Source: Pseudomonas hefeiensis (GTDB lineage Bacteria > Pseudomonadota > Gammaproteobacteria > Pseudomonadales > Pseudomonadaceae). Taken from it: a stretch of 64,000 nucleotides of DNA. Position numbers and translations under genes: made by a program. Of the stretch, positions 29,413-38,922 are shown piece by piece. The stretch spans positions 6,143,001-6,207,000 of the forward strand of contig NZ_CP117449.1 of assembly GCF_030687835.1 (NCBI RefSeq), written 5' to 3'. How positions within the stretch are numbered: the stretch's first letter is position 1; each line of letters starts with the position of its first letter. Below the pieces are notes generated by a model. It did no database searches. It saw nothing but the letters and a program-made list of their open reading frames with translations, and was not told where the DNA came from.

Positions 29413-30113
29413 CCATCGAGCTCATCACTTTCGACCTCGACGACACCCTGTGGGACACAGCCCCGGTGATCGCCAGCGCCGAAGCCGTATTACGCCAATG
29501 GCTGACCGATAACGCCCCTACCCTGGGCAGCGTGCCGGTGGAGCACCTTTTTACCATTCGCGAGCAAGTGCTGCGCGAAGAACCCGGCCTGAAACACCGC
29601 ATCAGCGCACTGCGCCGACGGGTGCTGTTCCGTGCATTGCAGGACGCCGGTTATGACCAGTGGCAAGCCTCGGAACTGGCGGACGAAGCGTTCGAAACGT
29701 TCCTGCACGCCCGTCACCAACTGGAAATCTTTCCCGAGGTGCAGCCTACCCTGGAAGTTCTGGCCAACCATTTCGCCCTCGGCGTTGTCACCAATGGCAA
29801 CGCCGATGTACGTCGCCTGGGACTGGCGGATTATTTCAAGTTCGCCCTGTGCGCCGAGGACATCGGCATCGCCAAGCCTGACGCCAGGCTGTTCCATGAA
29901 GCCTTGCAACGCGGCGGCGCCACGGCGCAAACCGCCGTACACATTGGCGATCATCCGGGTGACGACATCGCCGGCGCCCAACAGGCTGGCTTGCGGGCAA
30001 TCTGGTTCAATCCGGCGGGTAAAGTCTGGGATGCAGAGCATGCACCGGATGCAGAGATTCGCAGCCTGACCGAGCTGCCGGGGTTGCTTACGGGGTGGCA
30101 TAGCCAACCCTGA
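29409..30113 (+). CDS. HAD-family phosphatase (YigB-like)
   Basis: The 234-residue HAD hydrolase has the motif I DLDDT with the catalytic Asp9/Asp11 (FDLDDTLWD), motif II VTNGN, and motifs III/IV around AKPDARLF and [13 protein letters not shown]. It resembles E. coli YigB, which dephosphorylates an intermediate of riboflavin synthesis. Substrate is inferred. It is last in the lysA-to-HAD operon; a REP pair and a terminator follow. Confidence 0.85.
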   Translation: MTIELITFDLDDTLWDTAPVIASAEAVLRQWLTDNAPTLGSVPVEHLFTIREQVLREEPGLKHRISALRRRVLFRALQDAGYDQWQASELADEAFETFLHARHQLEIFPEVQPTLEVLANHFALGVVTNGNADVRRLGLADYFKFALCAEDIGIAKPDARLFHEALQRGGATAQTAVHIGDHPGDDIAGAQQAGLRAIWFNPAGKVWDAEHAPDAEIRSLTELPGLLTGWHSQP

Positions 30114-30145
30114 ACCGCCTGCTTTGTGGCCACCGGAGCCCAAAT

Positions 30146-30234
30146 TGTGGGAGCGAGCCTGCTCGCGATAGCAATGGCACATCCAGCATCGATGTGACAG
30201 ATAGATCGCTATCGCGAGCAGGCTCGCTCCCACA
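30146..30234. repeat. REP element pair after the HAD phosphatase
   Basis: A 27-base arm beginning tgtgggagcgagcctgctcg recurs inverted at 30208-30234. Confidence 0.85.
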
Positions 30235-30272
30235 AGGGGTGTGCCTGGCTTGGAAATAGAATCACGCCCATG

Positions 30273-30302
30273 AAAAAGCCCGCAGCGACGGCGGGCTTTT
30301 TC
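30273..30302 (+). terminator. Intrinsic bidirectional terminator
   Basis: The stem aaaaagcccgc / gcgggcttttt lies between the convergent HAD gene and sutA, with a T run on the plus strand and, read on the minus strand, another T run. Confidence 0.85.
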
Positions 30303-30322
30303 AGCAAGCAAGAAGCAGATGC

Positions 30323-30646
30323 TCAGATCGGGCGGCTGCCGTACTTGTTGTCCGGTTTCTTGGGCGGATCCGCAACAACGTTGGCCTCCACTTCCTGCAC
30401 CTTGCCGCCTCTGGCCAGGAACTCTTCCATGGCCTTGGCGAGTGCATCACGCTCCTTGTTCTTGGCCTCTACGCTCGGCAACTCGTCGACCGAAACCGCC
30501 GCCTTGGCCTTGCCTTTAGCGGCTGGCGCCGGTACATCGGCCCCGTCATCGTCAGCAACGTCTTCAGCCGCCGCTTCCAGGCCTTCTTCGGCCTCGTCTT
30601 CGTCACCTACTTCGAGGTCGTCGTTTTCCAGATCATCGTCGCTCAT
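30323..30646 (-). CDS. sutA: SutA, RNA-polymerase-binding regulator of slow-growth
   Basis: The 107-residue protein has a very acidic N-terminal half (DE-rich, residues 2-45), a short conserved helix around residues 60-80, and the signature KVQEVEANVVADPPKKP near the C-terminus. This matches SutA, a Pseudomonas transcription factor that binds RNA polymerase and supports expression in slow growth. It is intrinsically disordered at both ends. It is divergent from nothing close and converges with the HAD gene. Confidence 0.85.
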   Translation of the reverse strand: MSDDDLENDDLEVGDEDEAEEGLEAAAEDVADDDGADVPAPAAKGKAKAAVSVDELPSVEAKNKERDALAKAMEEFLARGGKVQEVEANVVADPPKKPDNKYGSRPI

Positions 30647-30747
30647 GTTCTACCTCATGACTTGCGAAAAGCAGATTAGTTATAGCCCAGCTTCGCCGTC
30701 TGTCGAAGGCTGCCAGAAAAAATTCAACATCCGCCGGCAATCAGCGG

Positions 30748-31174
30748 TTACGCCCCATCACCGTACAAAGTGGCGAGGACTTTACGAGCACCGCCATGAT
30801 CACGGTGCTCGCCCAGATAAACACCTTGCCAGGTACCCAATGCCAACCGTCCCGCCGTGACCGGCAAACTAAGCTGACACCCCAGCACGCTGGCCTTGAA
30901 GTGCGCCGGGAGGTCGTCCAGGCCTTCGTCGTTGTGTTCATAATCGGCGCTTCCTTGTGGGATCAGCCGATTGAAAAATCGTTCGAAGTCTCGACGCACC
31001 GCCGGGTCGGCGTTCTCGTTGATGGTCAACGAGGCCGAGGTATGCTGCAGCCACAGATGCAACAGACCGACACGACATGCCCGGAGTTCAGGCAGGCCGG
31101 CGAGCAACTCGTCCGTTACCAGGATGAAAGCCCCGAGGCCTTGCCCGCAGGGTTATCAGCGTCTGTTGCCACAT
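30748..31174 (-). pseudogene. yjbQ: YjbQ family protein gene with a one-base frameshift
   Basis: The 3' part from 31107 encodes [20 protein letters not shown] and the family core [15 protein letters not shown]. The expected start is the ATG at 31174 ([17 protein letters not shown]). Between them, near 31119-31126, there is one extra base: CATCCTGG where CATCTGG would keep the frame. Corrected, the protein is about 141 residues, the normal length for YjbQ (UPF0047). YjbQ can act as a minor thiamine-phosphate synthase. The gene may be genuinely broken, or the base may be a sequencing error. Confidence 0.78.
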
Positions 31175-31344
31175 ACAGATCTCCGCACGTTCGGCGCGCA
31201 TTCTAGCGCGCTCTGGGAAAAAACAAAGGGCCTAATACCCCTGCTTTGGTGTAAGCCGATAGCGGTAGAAAAACCCATGTCGCGTCCATAACAAAAGACG
31301 TCGGAAAAACCGGCACATCCTGTGAGCAATGACAAACTCCAGAC

Positions 31345-31376
31345 AAAAAAATGCCCGGCGAACCGGGCATTTTTTA
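31345..31376 (-). terminator. Intrinsic terminator after amtB
   Basis: The stem atgcccgg / ccgggcat with a 4-base loop is flanked by A and T runs and lies just downstream of the amtB stop. It can serve both strands. Confidence 0.85.
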
Positions 31377-31386
31377 TTGCGTGTGC

Positions 31387-32712
31387 TTACAGATTGTAGC
31401 CACGTTCGTTGTGCTGGGCCAGGTCCAGGCCGACCGCTTCTTCTTCCTCGGAGACGCGCAGACCCATCACGGCGTCCAGGACCTTGAGGATGATGAAGGT
31501 GACGATCGCGGTGTAGATCACCGTGAAGCCTACACCCTTGAGCTGAATCCACACTTGTGCGCCGATATCGGTCACGGTGCCGAAGCCACCCAGGGCCGGG
31601 GCTGCGAATACACCGGTGAGGATCGCGCCCAGGATACCGCCGATACCATGCACGCCGAAGGCGTCCAGGGAGTCGTCATAGCCCATTTTGCGCTTGAGGG
31701 TAGTGGCGCAGAAGAAGCACACCACACCCGCCGCCAGACCGATCACCAGGGCGCCCATCGGGCCCACGGTGCCGGCAGCCGGAGTAATTGCAACCAGACC
31801 CGCCACTACACCCGAGGCAATGCCCAGTGCGCTTGGCTTGCCGTGGGTGATCCACTCGGCGAACATCCAGCCCAACGCCGCAGCGGCGGTTGCAATCTGG
31901 GTGACCAGCATTGCCATGCCGGCGGTGCCGTTGGCCGCGATGGCAGAACCTGCGTTGAAGCCGAACCAGCCAACCCACAGCATGGCCGCGCCCATCAGGG
32001 TGTAACCCAGGTTATGCGGCGCCATCGGGGTAGTCGGGAAGCCCTTGCGCTTGCCCAGTACCAGGCACGCCACCAGGCCTGCGATACCGGCGTTGATATG
32101 CACCACGGTGCCGCCAGCGAAGTCCAGCACGCCCCAATCCCACATCAGGCCGCCGTTACCGGACCAGACCATGTGCGCAATCGGTGCATACACCAGGGTG
32201 AACCACACGGCCATGAAGATCAGCATCGCGGAGAACTTCATCCGCTCGGCAAACGCACCGACGATCAGGGCCGGGGTGATGATGGCGAACGTCATCTGGA
32301 AGGTAATGAACACCGCTTCAGGGAACAGGCCAGTCAGGCTATCGGGCGTGAGGCCCGCCAGGAATGCCTTGTTCAGACCGCCGACGAACGAATTGAAGTT
32401 GACGACGCCCTGCTCCATCCCCGTGGTGTCGAACGCAATGCTGTAGCCGTAAATGACCCACAGAATGCTGATCAGCCCGGTAATGGCAAAGCATTGCATC
32501 ATCACCGAAAGAATGTTTTTCGACCGAACCATACCGCCATAGAACAGCGCCAGGCCGGGAATGGTCATGAACAGTACAAGAATTGTGGCAGTGAGCATCC
32601 AGGCGGTGTCGCCGGAGTTCAGGACTGGGGCTGCCGCTTCTTCTGCCATGGCCAGGCCAGGCGTTACGAAGGACAACAGGGCTCCTAGCCCTGCGAATTT
32701 ACGCAGAGTCAT
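31387..32712 (-). CDS. amtB: Ammonium transporter AmtB
   Basis: The 441-residue inner-membrane protein has a signal peptide (to about residue 24) and 11 transmembrane segments. The pore histidines lie in GGTVVHINAG and GVHGIGG. It conducts ammonium and is gated by GlnK, encoded 33 bases upstream. The 445-codon plus-strand frame opposite is a shadow. Confidence 0.95.
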   Translation of the reverse strand: MTLRKFAGLGALLSFVTPGLAMAEEAAAPVLNSGDTAWMLTATILVLFMTIPGLALFYGGMVRSKNILSVMMQCFAITGLISILWVIYGYSIAFDTTGMEQGVVNFNSFVGGLNKAFLAGLTPDSLTGLFPEAVFITFQMTFAIITPALIVGAFAERMKFSAMLIFMAVWFTLVYAPIAHMVWSGNGGLMWDWGVLDFAGGTVVHINAGIAGLVACLVLGKRKGFPTTPMAPHNLGYTLMGAAMLWVGWFGFNAGSAIAANGTAGMAMLVTQIATAAAALGWMFAEWITHGKPSALGIASGVVAGLVAITPAAGTVGPMGALVIGLAAGVVCFFCATTLKRKMGYDDSLDAFGVHGIGGILGAILTGVFAAPALGGFGTVTDIGAQVWIQLKGVGFTVIYTAIVTFIILKVLDAVMGLRVSEEEEAVGLDLAQHNERGYNL

Positions 32713-32745
32713 ATTGTTTTCTCCTGGGGCGTTGGGTTTGGCGGC

Positions 32746-33261
<516 letters not shown>

Positions 33262-33496
33262 TCAGTGCATGGGTCATCAGCCACTAAGCAGAAACCTTGC
33301 CATCTGTGCCCAAACCTTCTGATTTCAGTCTCTTACCCACTGTGCCGGCTTACGCCGCACCCCAATCCGGAACAATACGCACAACAACAGTGCGACGATG
33401 CCCGATCCGGTGCGCGAAAAGCGTGCACTCCTTGCTCGCCAATTGAATATAGACGCTGCGTGTTACACTGCCCCCATCGTTTTCAGGACACCTGCC

Positions 33497-33757
33497 ATGC
33501 TTGCGCCCAAAGACCTCCTCGACGCCCTGAGTGGCCACGCCTCCCGCCTCTTGAGCGGCGATACCCCCCTGCCCAAAAGCGAAATCGAAAGCCAGTTCAA
33601 GGCGCTTCTGCAAAGCGGGTTCAGCAAGCTGGATCTGGTGAGCCGGGAAGAATTCGACAGTCAGATGGTCGTACTGGCCCGGACCCGGGCGCGGTTGGAG
33701 AGTCTGGAGGCGAAGGTGGCGGAGTTGGAGGCGAAGGTAAGTCCACCGAGCGAATAA
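33497..33757 (+). CDS. ubiK: Ubiquinone biosynthesis accessory factor UbiK (YqiC, BMFP family)
   Basis: I start at the ATG at 33497 (MLAPKDLLDALSGHASRLL), giving 86 residues; the open frame runs further upstream. The protein is short and coiled-coil at the C-terminus (residues 55-86), typical of the brucella membrane fusogenic protein/UbiK family, which assists the UbiJ-based ubiquinone assembly complex. It is usually next to comM in pseudomonads, as here. Confidence 0.85.
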   Translation: MLAPKDLLDALSGHASRLLSGDTPLPKSEIESQFKALLQSGFSKLDLVSREEFDSQMVVLARTRARLESLEAKVAELEAKVSPPSE

Positions 33758-34122
33758 CGTCCCCTGGAGCTGCTGAAGGCTGGGATTTTTTGACTCGCCG
33801 CATTGCCCCCCCCCTATTGCCTCGCAAAGTTGGCGTTCCAGTATACAAGGCCGTGCGTATTCTAATGGTGCCGGGGAGGCCCCCATCACCCGTGCAAATG
33901 ATCACGCCCGGCAGGCTAAACCAAATGCTTTCTAGTGGCCCATCGCCATTGCATTTTTACACCGCCGTGCTATACAACGCTGGCTAACGTGCTGTTTGCT
34001 GTTGAAACTAGGTTTACGATCATGCTTAAAACCACATGAAAACGCGGCTAGTGGGCTAATACTAGTCAACCCTATAAGTTTGGTAGTGCCTGGAACGTCA
34101 AAAAAGTAACCACGGAGATTCA
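33758..34122. other. Intergenic region between ubiK and the TylF-like gene
   Basis: No coding frame is convincing. The right half is AT-richer than the core and leads into the methyltransferase gene, suggesting that the next gene was acquired. A short purine-rich stretch (cacggag) precedes the ATG at 34123. Confidence 0.5.
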
Positions 34123-34995
34123 ATGACTCTACCTGACGATTTTTCCCCTGATAAGTATTTAGAGTTACACCCCGATGTGCTTAAGGCAGGATTAAATCCA
34201 GCGCTGCATTACTTGAAATTCGGCATACCGGAAGGACGAGCTTACAAGGGTGCCGCACGTTACGTTGAAAAAAAATACAATCCATTACACCCAAAAATTG
34301 ATGAAACCTATCATCACGATGGTTTAGCGTCCCGACACAACCATGACTTCATGATTGACCCCGCTTTCAGGGCCGCCTATGGTCGGGGCGTAGCTGCCGC
34401 GGGCATGGATTACAATTGGTTCTGGAGAGTTCATGTTGGGCTTTGGGCCGCGAGATCTGCTGCGAAACTCACAGGTGATTTCGTGGAGTGCGGTGTGAAT
34501 CGTGGATTTTTAAGTTCCGCAATTATGCATGACTTGGACTGGAACAAAACCAACCGAGTCTTTTATCTCTTAGACACTTTTGCCGGTCTCGATGAGCGTT
34601 ATCTATCAGATGAAGAACGGGAGGGCGGTGTGTCTGAGCGTAACCGCAGAGAGATAACCTCCGGTTTCTATACAACCAATCTCGAGTCAGTGAAACAAAA
34701 TTTTGCAGAGTGGCCAAGAGCAACCATTATTCAGGGCAGCATTCCGGACACGCTCCCCCAAATTGATTCGACCCAAATCGCATTCCTGCACATTGACTTG
34801 AACTGCACGATACCTGAAGTGGCGGCCATTGATTACTTGTGGGATCGCTTGGTACCTAATGCGTTTGTTTTGTTAGATGATTACGCCTACTTTGGCTATC
34901 AGCCGCAAAAAGAAGGCATGGATCAATGGGCAGAAAAAATGAATTTGTCGATTTTGAGTTTACCTACCGGTCAAGGTCTGTTGATCAAGCCTTGA
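34123..34995 (+). CDS. TylF/MycF-like SAM-dependent O-methyltransferase
   Basis: The 290-residue protein has an N-terminal module of the type fused to glycosyltransferases (YLELHPDVLKAG ... HYLKFGIPEGRAY, residues 12-41), then a class I methyltransferase with the SAM-site segment GDFVECGVNRG and the TylF mark LLDTFAGLDERYLSDEE. The family methylates sugar hydroxyls of glycans or macrolides. Base composition is lower in GC than neighbours, so it is probably a recent insertion between ubiK and comM. The sugar substrate is not known; O-antigen or flagellin glycan decoration is a guess. Confidence 0.75.
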   Translation: MTLPDDFSPDKYLELHPDVLKAGLNPALHYLKFGIPEGRAYKGAARYVEKKYNPLHPKIDETYHHDGLASRHNHDFMIDPAFRAAYGRGVAAAGMDYNWFWRVHVGLWAARSAAKLTGDFVECGVNRGFLSSAIMHDLDWNKTNRVFYLLDTFAGLDERYLSDEEREGGVSERNRREITSGFYTTNLESVKQNFAEWPRATIIQGSIPDTLPQIDSTQIAFLHIDLNCTIPEVAAIDYLWDRLVPNAFVLLDDYAYFGYQPQKEGMDQWAEKMNLSILSLPTGQGLLIKP

Positions 34996-35274
34996 GCTCG
35001 TATGAGGGAGATACGTCCAAGCATATGAGTAACAAAACTCTCGGTATCTATTGAGCGTTCAGGTAGCGGCGGTCCGAGAGACTGCCCTCCCTTATACCTT
35101 CCCCCTGCAACGTTTCCACGCCAGGGTTAGGGTGGGACAATTTCTTCTACGCGTCATTCATTTGCAACATCCGGTCCATATTTGACGGCTACATCCTCAC
35201 GCTAACTCGCCATATCGCTACTACCCTTCCCAAACCGCAGGACGCGGTTTTTGCCCCCACCAAAGGAACTATCC

Positions 35275-35484
35275 ATGTCTCTGGCCATTGTCCATAGCCG
35301 CGCCCAAGTGGGTGTGGAAGCGCCCGCCGTTACCGTTGAAGTCCATCTGGCCAATGGCTTGCCGTCGCTGACGATGGTCGGTTTGCCTGAAGCGGCGGTG
35401 AAGGAAAGCAAGGACAGGGTACGTAGCGCGATCATCAATTCGGGGCTGAATTTCCCGGCGCGGCGCATCACCCTGAACGTCTAA
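35275..35484 (+). pseudogene. comM: comM (Mg-chelatase-like ATPase), 5' fragment interrupted by the island
   Basis: The ATG at 35275 follows AAAGGA. The first 67 residues are normal ComM/YifB: SLAIVHSRAQVGVEAPAVTV, then GLPSLTMVGLPEAAVKES and ending FPARRITLN. The next codons would read LAPADLPK in intact genes; here they are V and a stop. The remaining 400-odd residues are not in this window. ComM is a branch-migration helicase for natural transformation. The break marks the left end of the accessory island. Confidence 0.85.
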
Positions 35485-35599
35485 AGGTCATCAATGAGGG
35501 GTATGGACACGGTTTTGAGCCCGCACTCAGGGGCCGTAGCATCTTAGGTATGGACGTCAATGGCTGCGGCGACGTCCACGCTGATTTCTGTAATATTGA

Positions 35600-35665
35600 G
35601 ATAGCCAATCTCACTAGCTCGCTGCGTAGGCAGGCGCGTCAACACATCCTTCAGGTAGGCATAGC
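35600..35665 (-). mobile_element. Relic of an IS66-family transposase gene
   Basis: The minus strand encodes YAYLKDVLTRLPTQRASEIG, the end of the IS66 TnpC transposase. Sequence on both sides is unrelated. It lies about 120 bases from the comM break, so an IS event accompanied or followed island formation. The rest of the 300-base gap holds nothing I recognise. Confidence 0.7.
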
Positions 35666-35791
35666 CGGGCACGCCTGCTCCAAGTGGCTACTTCGATCTT
35701 GATGTAGCAGTGAGCTGCTATCTCTCGGGCGACCTCCAGCGTAGGCTTCAGGTTATGCAGGACGCAATCAGGCAACCGCCAAGGAGTTCAC

Positions 35792-36988
35792 ATGTACCTC
35801 ACGATCATGAAGCCACAAGCGCTTCAGCAAATCGCTGTATTAGCCCGTGGATTATGGATCGTTGAAGGCCCTGAGGGCTCCGTGCTGGTAATCAAGGCAG
35901 GGAAAGAGCTGATCCTGGCCGCTCAGCAAAGGCGTGAACTGAAGCTTTACCTCGCGCCATACAAGGCAGACGAAACGACGGGACTTACGCTTCTCACTGC
36001 CTGCTTTGATGACCCACAAAGCCCGCTATTGATCAAAACCCCACTCATCCCTGGTGACCCTCTCACCGAGGCACTGCAGAGCCTCCCTGACGAGTTCAGT
36101 GTGTGCTTTTTCGACGAGCACAACCGTGAGCTGTTCAGTTGTAAGGCCCAGGCGAAGCTTGGTCAGCTCCGCAAGGAGCTCGGTACACTCAGCCCCATTG
36201 GTGCAGATCACTGGCCCAAGATGTATGAGCAGGCGGACAGATGGTTCAGCCTCACGACCTATGAGGACGACGCTCATGCCACAACGGTGTTCCTAGAGGA
36301 GGATCTGTTCCCTTCGGACTATTTGATCACCGACCTTACCCGCCAGGACTTTCGAGGCTCCAAAGGCTTCTCCAATACACAGTTGGAGCGCACTGAGCCG
36401 GGTACGTTTCAGGAGCTAGATATCATCTATCTGCTCCAGCGGGCATATACCTCCAAGCGGATCATCCATGGCCCCTTGAAGGTCTCCGATGGCGAGGAGC
36501 TGGCTGACGTAGTGGTGATGGGCGATGAAGTGACTTTACTGCTGCAGGCGAAAGACAGTCCCAATACGCCAGCGATGATGAACACAACGCTTGAGAGAAA
36601 GCGGAAGAAGGCCATAGGTCAGTTGAAGAACGGCCTTCAGCAACTACGCGGTGCTATCTCAACGATCAGGCGAGAAGGCAATCCAGCCTTGGCGCTTGTG
36701 GACGGCACGCCCTTGGACATTGATCTTGCTGCACGCCCCCTAGTGGGGGTTGTCGTGGTCAGAGAGTTTTTTATCGACAACTACGATGAATACAGCACCA
36801 TGATTTTGAAGTTCATGGATGAGGTCGGTGTCCGCGTCCTAGCGTTCGATTACAACGAGTTCGAGGTCATGACCCGCCACTGCCCTTCGGAAGATGCACT
36901 GCTGTCAGCGTTCTTCCAGATTTCCAAATGCGCTGAGGAAAGGCGGATCTATCCTAGGCTGCGCTTCACTGATCTGCCGCCGCGCTAA
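35792..36988 (+). CDS. Hypothetical protein with PD-(D/E)XK-like nuclease motif
   Basis: The 398-residue protein has no close named family. Near residues 235-256 it shows E235/E236, D239 in ELADVVV, and Q252-A-K254 (LLLQAKDS). This pattern (acid, D, then [E/Q]xK on the next strand) matches PD-(D/E)XK nucleases. The segment STIRREGNPALALVDG and the C-terminal helices are not informative. A good RBS (AAGGAG) precedes the ATG. Neighbours are an XRE regulator and a phosphoesterase, so defence is plausible but not proven. Confidence 0.6.
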   Translation: MYLTIMKPQALQQIAVLARGLWIVEGPEGSVLVIKAGKELILAAQQRRELKLYLAPYKADETTGLTLLTACFDDPQSPLLIKTPLIPGDPLTEALQSLPDEFSVCFFDEHNRELFSCKAQAKLGQLRKELGTLSPIGADHWPKMYEQADRWFSLTTYEDDAHATTVFLEEDLFPSDYLITDLTRQDFRGSKGFSNTQLERTEPGTFQELDIIYLLQRAYTSKRIIHGPLKVSDGEELADVVVMGDEVTLLLQAKDSPNTPAMMNTTLERKRKKAIGQLKNGLQQLRGAISTIRREGNPALALVDGTPLDIDLAARPLVGVVVVREFFIDNYDEYSTMILKFMDEVGVRVLAFDYNEFEVMTRHCPSEDALLSAFFQISKCAEERRIYPRLRFTDLPPR

Positions 36989-37040
36989 ATCGAATCGGAC
37001 AAGTGGAGAGCTTCTCTGCTCGTACCCCACAACTCCCTTT

Positions 37041-37517
37041 CTAGCCAGGCAGGTCTTTGAGCCAGTAACGCCTGACAGTCGCTTCAGGCAAACCCAGCGC
37101 TCGACTCACCTCCGCCTTCGACATGCCACTGGCCTTGAGCTCTAGCACAGCTCGGATTCGGTCTGGACTGCTGGGTTTGCCTCGCGTGCGCTTTACCAGC
37201 CCTTCACCCGCGTCCCAGTGCCTCTTCAGGCCCTGCAAGCCTCCCTCGGCTATGAAGCCCTCCAAATCCTTCGAAGCCTTCGCCATGACATCGATAGGTG
37301 ATGACCCATCCTGGAGGGCCTGACACAGTGCGACCAGAGCCACGAGGTCGAAATCTAGGCTCAGCGCGATCTTGCTCAGCTTGACCAAAGATACCTGCGT
37401 TTTCCCTTGCTCCAATCGCGACAGATTGGCTTGGGAACTGATCTCGGCGAGCTCCTCCTGGGCCGATCCTCTAAGGTCGCGCAGAGCTCGGACTATTGCT
37501 GCTATCTCGTTCTGCAT
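37041..37517 (-). CDS. XRE-type regulator with C-terminal HTH
   Basis: The 158-residue protein carries a Cro/CI-type HTH at about residues 8-65 (QEELAEISSQANLSRLEQGK) and a second, Hin-like HTH at 120-152 (MSKAEVSRALGLPEATVRRY). It is convergent with the PD-(D/E)XK-like gene and divergent from the metallophosphoesterase gene, so it may repress itself or the latter. Confidence 0.75.
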   Translation of the reverse strand: MQNEIAAIVRALRDLRGSAQEELAEISSQANLSRLEQGKTQVSLVKLSKIALSLDFDLVALVALCQALQDGSSPIDVMAKASKDLEGFIAEGGLQGLKRHWDAGEGLVKRTRGKPSSPDRIRAVLELKASGMSKAEVSRALGLPEATVRRYWLKDLPG

Positions 37518-37693
37518 GCTGAGCGCTCAAAACGAAGAATAGGGCCACAGCGCTACGCGTCGATAAATATCGAAAACTGGCAATAATGGCGATCATCGTT
37601 TATCGTGGGCCTACAGATGACAGCCTCGCCGCGTCCGGGCGACCGGGCCAGGGAATGATCAATTTATTAGAAAGTCGACGTCAGCAGGTTGGG

Positions 37694-38428
37694 ATGAAGC
37701 TTCATATACTGTCTGATCTACATTGTGAGTTTGCCGATTTCGTCCCCCCTGTGGTGGACTGTGACGTGGTCGTATTAGCCGGCGACATCCACGTGAAGTC
37801 CAGGGGGGCCAGATGGGCCAGCCTGACCTTCAGCACGCCTGTCGTATATGCCATGGGCAATCATGAGCACTACAGCGGGAATATAGATCGAACCCACAGC
37901 AAGCTGCTTGACGCTGCTGAGGAGCACGTCCACGTCTTGGAAAATCAGGTTTTAGAGTACGGTGATGTGCAGTTTCTCTGTGCTACGGCTTGGACAAGTC
38001 TGGCCGCAACCGGAGACCCAGTAGCTGCTTCTTGGTGTGCTCGTGACTCACTGAATGACTTTCGCGCCATCCGTGTCGGTGAACAGTATCGGCGTTTGCG
38101 CCCTGATGACCTGATCGCGAGAAATCGAGAGACGAAGGAGTGGTTAGAGGCTCAGCTGTCGCTGCCATTCAACGGTAAGCGTGTAGTTGTGACTCACCAT
38201 CCGCCTCTTATGAAGTTCGTGAGTGACCAAGGAGCCGATCCTCACTTGCGAGCAGCCTATGGCAACAATTGGGATGGCCTGATGAATTTTAAGATCGATC
38301 TATGGATCTTTGGCCATACCCACGAAGCCGTGGATGAGGTGGTTAACGGCATCCGGTTTGTGAGTAATCCTCGTGGTTATCCCAATGAAGAAACTGGCTT
38401 TCGGCCAGACCTAGTTGTCAGTGTATGA
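37694..38428 (+). CDS. Calcineurin-like metallophosphoesterase
   Basis: I start at the ATG at 37694 (MKLHILSDLHCEF), 244 residues; the frame extends upstream without family sequence. Metal-binding motifs are intact: SDLHCEF (D-x-H), VVLAGDIH (GD), MGNHEHY (GNHE), VVTHHPP and FGHTHE. Such enzymes cleave phosphomonoesters or diesters with two metal ions. The substrate is unknown. Related genes are common in Pseudomonas islands as free cargo. Confidence 0.85.
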   Translation: MKLHILSDLHCEFADFVPPVVDCDVVVLAGDIHVKSRGARWASLTFSTPVVYAMGNHEHYSGNIDRTHSKLLDAAEEHVHVLENQVLEYGDVQFLCATAWTSLAATGDPVAASWCARDSLNDFRAIRVGEQYRRLRPDDLIARNRETKEWLEAQLSLPFNGKRVVVTHHPPLMKFVSDQGADPHLRAAYGNNWDGLMNFKIDLWIFGHTHEAVDEVVNGIRFVSNPRGYPNEETGFRPDLVVSV

Positions 38429-38504
38429 AGATTGACAGGGCTGCCGGCGTTTAGCTTTTTTCAGTAAGTGAGTAGGTTTCAAATTCGAACGTGATGGAGA
38501 ATCC

Positions 38505-38824
38505 ATGAGTTGTCTGAATTCCCAGGACTGGACGGCTGAGGGCGGAATACGACTGCCCAGTCTGGTGTCAGCCAAGTTGGCGATTGCGCAGGCCCATGAT
38601 TGGGGTGCACTAGTGGACGCGTACCTGGTAGATGCAGCTGAAGTTGGCGATCGTTTCGTTGCGTATGTGTATGGCGATCTTTCTGGGCAACTGGTTGATG
38701 GGATGACAATTGTCACACCCCCCCTAGCGAGGTGATAGCAGAGGTCGCAGGCATGGCGTTATTGCGGACAGTGTCAGGCAACGATCATTACGTCATGGTC
38801 AGCCGATTGCCTGCCGCCGCTTGA
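38505..38824 (+). pseudogene. Hypothetical protein gene with frame break in a C7 tract
   Basis: The frame from ATG 38505 reads MSCLNSQDWTAEGGIRLPSL ... LVDGMTIVTPPLAR and stops. At 38718-38724 there is a run of seven C. Adding one C continues the frame as TPPPSEVIAEVAGMALLRTV to a stop at 38824, ending LPAAA. That longer protein (about 106 residues) looks natural. I do not recognise the family. The tract could be a sequencing error, a mutation, or a phase-variable switch. Confidence 0.55.
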
Positions 38825-38922
38825 GTGCCCCCGCGTTGTCGAGGCCGCTGTCTCAGCCTGCTTCATTAGGCCCCACCGTCATCTAATTCATTAATAGTTA
38901 ATGTGTGTTTAAGGGAAGAAGC

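Noticed and set aside
31351..32688. 445-codon plus-strand frame
   Set aside because: It is the shadow of amtB.
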